From Flavihumibacter rivuli (GTDB lineage: Bacteria > Bacteroidota > Bacteroidia > Chitinophagales > Chitinophagaceae): a DNA stretch of 64,000 nt. Below, one piece after another: positions 63,519 through 64,000 of this stretch. The position numbers and the translations under genes were made by a program. The notes under the pieces are model-generated. The model did no database searches. It saw only the letters and a program-made list of their open reading frames with translations, and was not told where the DNA came from. How positions within the stretch are numbered: position 1 is the stretch's first letter; every line of letters starts with the position of its first letter. Location of the stretch: NCBI RefSeq assembly GCF_018595685.2, contig NZ_CP092334.1, positions 1,516,001-1,580,000 of the forward strand, given 5' to 3'.

Positions 63519-64000
63519 TCAACATTCACTTAAGCTGAGTGGAATATTCACCGCAAGGCCCCCATCGGCGGTCTCCTTGTACTTGCTGCTCATGTCCTGG
63601 GCCGTATCCCACATGGTTTTGATGACTGCGTCGAGTGACACTTTTGCAAAATCCGGGGCGCTTTGTAAGGCCAGCTGGGAAGCGGTGATGGCCTTAATGG
63701 CCCCCATTGTATTCCTTTCGATGCATGGCACCTGCACCAATCCACCGATCGGGTCACAGGTCAGGCCAAGATGGTGCTCCATGGCTATCTCTGCGGCCAT
63801 TAAAGCCTGCCGCTGGGTTCCTCCCATACTTTCCGTTAGGGCTGCCGCAGCCATTGAAGAGGAAACGCCAATCTCAGCCTGGCAACCTCCCATGGCGGCA
63901 GAGATAGTGGAACCTTTCTTGAATATGGAACCCACCTCAGAGGCAGTCAGGATAAAATTGAAGATGGCATCCTCCTTATGTCCATCACAGAATACTACGA
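63519..64000 (-). CDS. sdaA: L-serine ammonia-lyase, C-terminal part (5' end outside window)
   Basis: The last 160 or so residues of an iron-sulfur L-serine dehydratase. The frame is open to the window edge (first full codon at 63998-63996). It reads [20 protein letters not shown], then [40 protein letters not shown] and [20 protein letters not shown], which are the alpha-domain cluster-binding motifs of SdaA; the three cysteines in GGCQ, LTCDP and PCIERN are in place. The enzyme turns L-serine into pyruvate and ammonia. The N-terminal beta domain lies outside. A terminator follows the stop codon. Confidence 0.94.
   Translation of the reverse strand, partial: VVFCDGHKEDAIFNFILTASEVGSIFKKGSTISAAMGGCQAEIGVSSSMAAAALTESMGGTQRQALMAAEIAMEHHLGLTCDPIGGLVQVPCIERNTMGAIKAITASQLALQSAPDFAKVSLDAVIKTMWDTAQDMSSKYKETADGGLAVNIPLSLSEC

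Noticed and set aside
1..64000. CRISPR arrays, transposases, prophage or integrase genes
   Set aside because: No regularly spaced repeat arrays and no open frames with such motifs were seen.

Overview
The window comes from a Gram-negative Bacteroidota chromosome of moderate G+C, most likely family Chitinophagaceae or a close relative. This is inferred from gene content: a type IX secretion (T9SS) type A C-terminal sorting domain, tandem FtsX-type permeases, PorT-like outer-membrane barrels, a WbqC family protein, futalosine-route menaquinone synthesis, a membrane pyrophosphatase, and promoter-like TTTG / TAnnTTTG elements typical of the phylum. No rRNA, canonical tRNA, CRISPR array, transposase, integrase or phage gene was found. 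It reads as core chromosome with a few clade-specific systems.

Layout. 1-10.1 kb: a same-strand block of four paralogous FtsX/MacB-type permeases (the first cut by the window edge), one LolD/MacB-type ATPase and a TolC-family protein, which together resemble a tripartite export system without a visible adaptor. 10.1-10.5 kb: an intergenic cluster of repeats. 10.5-17.3 kb: miaB, a tRNA-like structured element, a sigma-54-type AAA+ regulator, lptE, an unknown acidic protein, secG, mltG and a YihY protein. 17.4-24.9 kb: two secreted thioredoxin-fold proteins, a SpoU methyltransferase, a giant AsmA-like protein and a K+-dependent-type membrane pyrophosphatase with an extra C-terminal domain. 25.1-27.3 kb: a BlaI/BlaR1-like pair behind a palindromic operator candidate. 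27.6-29.7 kb: a WbqC family gene in unusually AT-rich surroundings, a LEA14-like lipoprotein and a small secreted HMA protein.

29.7-33.6 kb: pyrimidine genes pyrE, pyrB and pyrR interleaved with Nudix, thioesterase and coaD genes. 33.7-35.8 kb: three tandem outer-membrane barrel paralogues. 36-38.8 kb: pruA, and prfB with its programmed +1 frameshift. 38.9-46.2 kb: a YqaE/Pmp3-type protein, lipoprotein MsrA, fatty acid desaturase, peptide-binding lipoprotein, M1 aminopeptidase, phytanoyl-CoA-dioxygenase-like protein and NlpC/P60 lipoprotein. 46.3-50.4 kb: dnaE and trxA. 50.6-58.8 kb: a surface lipoprotein, a CNT nucleoside transporter, a 1226-residue T9SS cargo protein and mqnE. 58.8-63.3 kb: an ABC-HlyD-TolC export operon whose ABC protein has lost most of its catalytic motifs. 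63.5-64 kb: the 3' end of sdaA.

The most unusual items are the ABC exporter with a degenerate nucleotide-binding domain, the permease array sharing one ATPase, the pyrophosphatase extension, the BlaIR-like pair with a coiled-coil sensor, the tRNA-like element after miaB and the repeat cluster at 10.1-10.4 kb. Nothing here is clearly an undescribed system; the exporter with the degenerate ATPase is the best candidate for follow-up.
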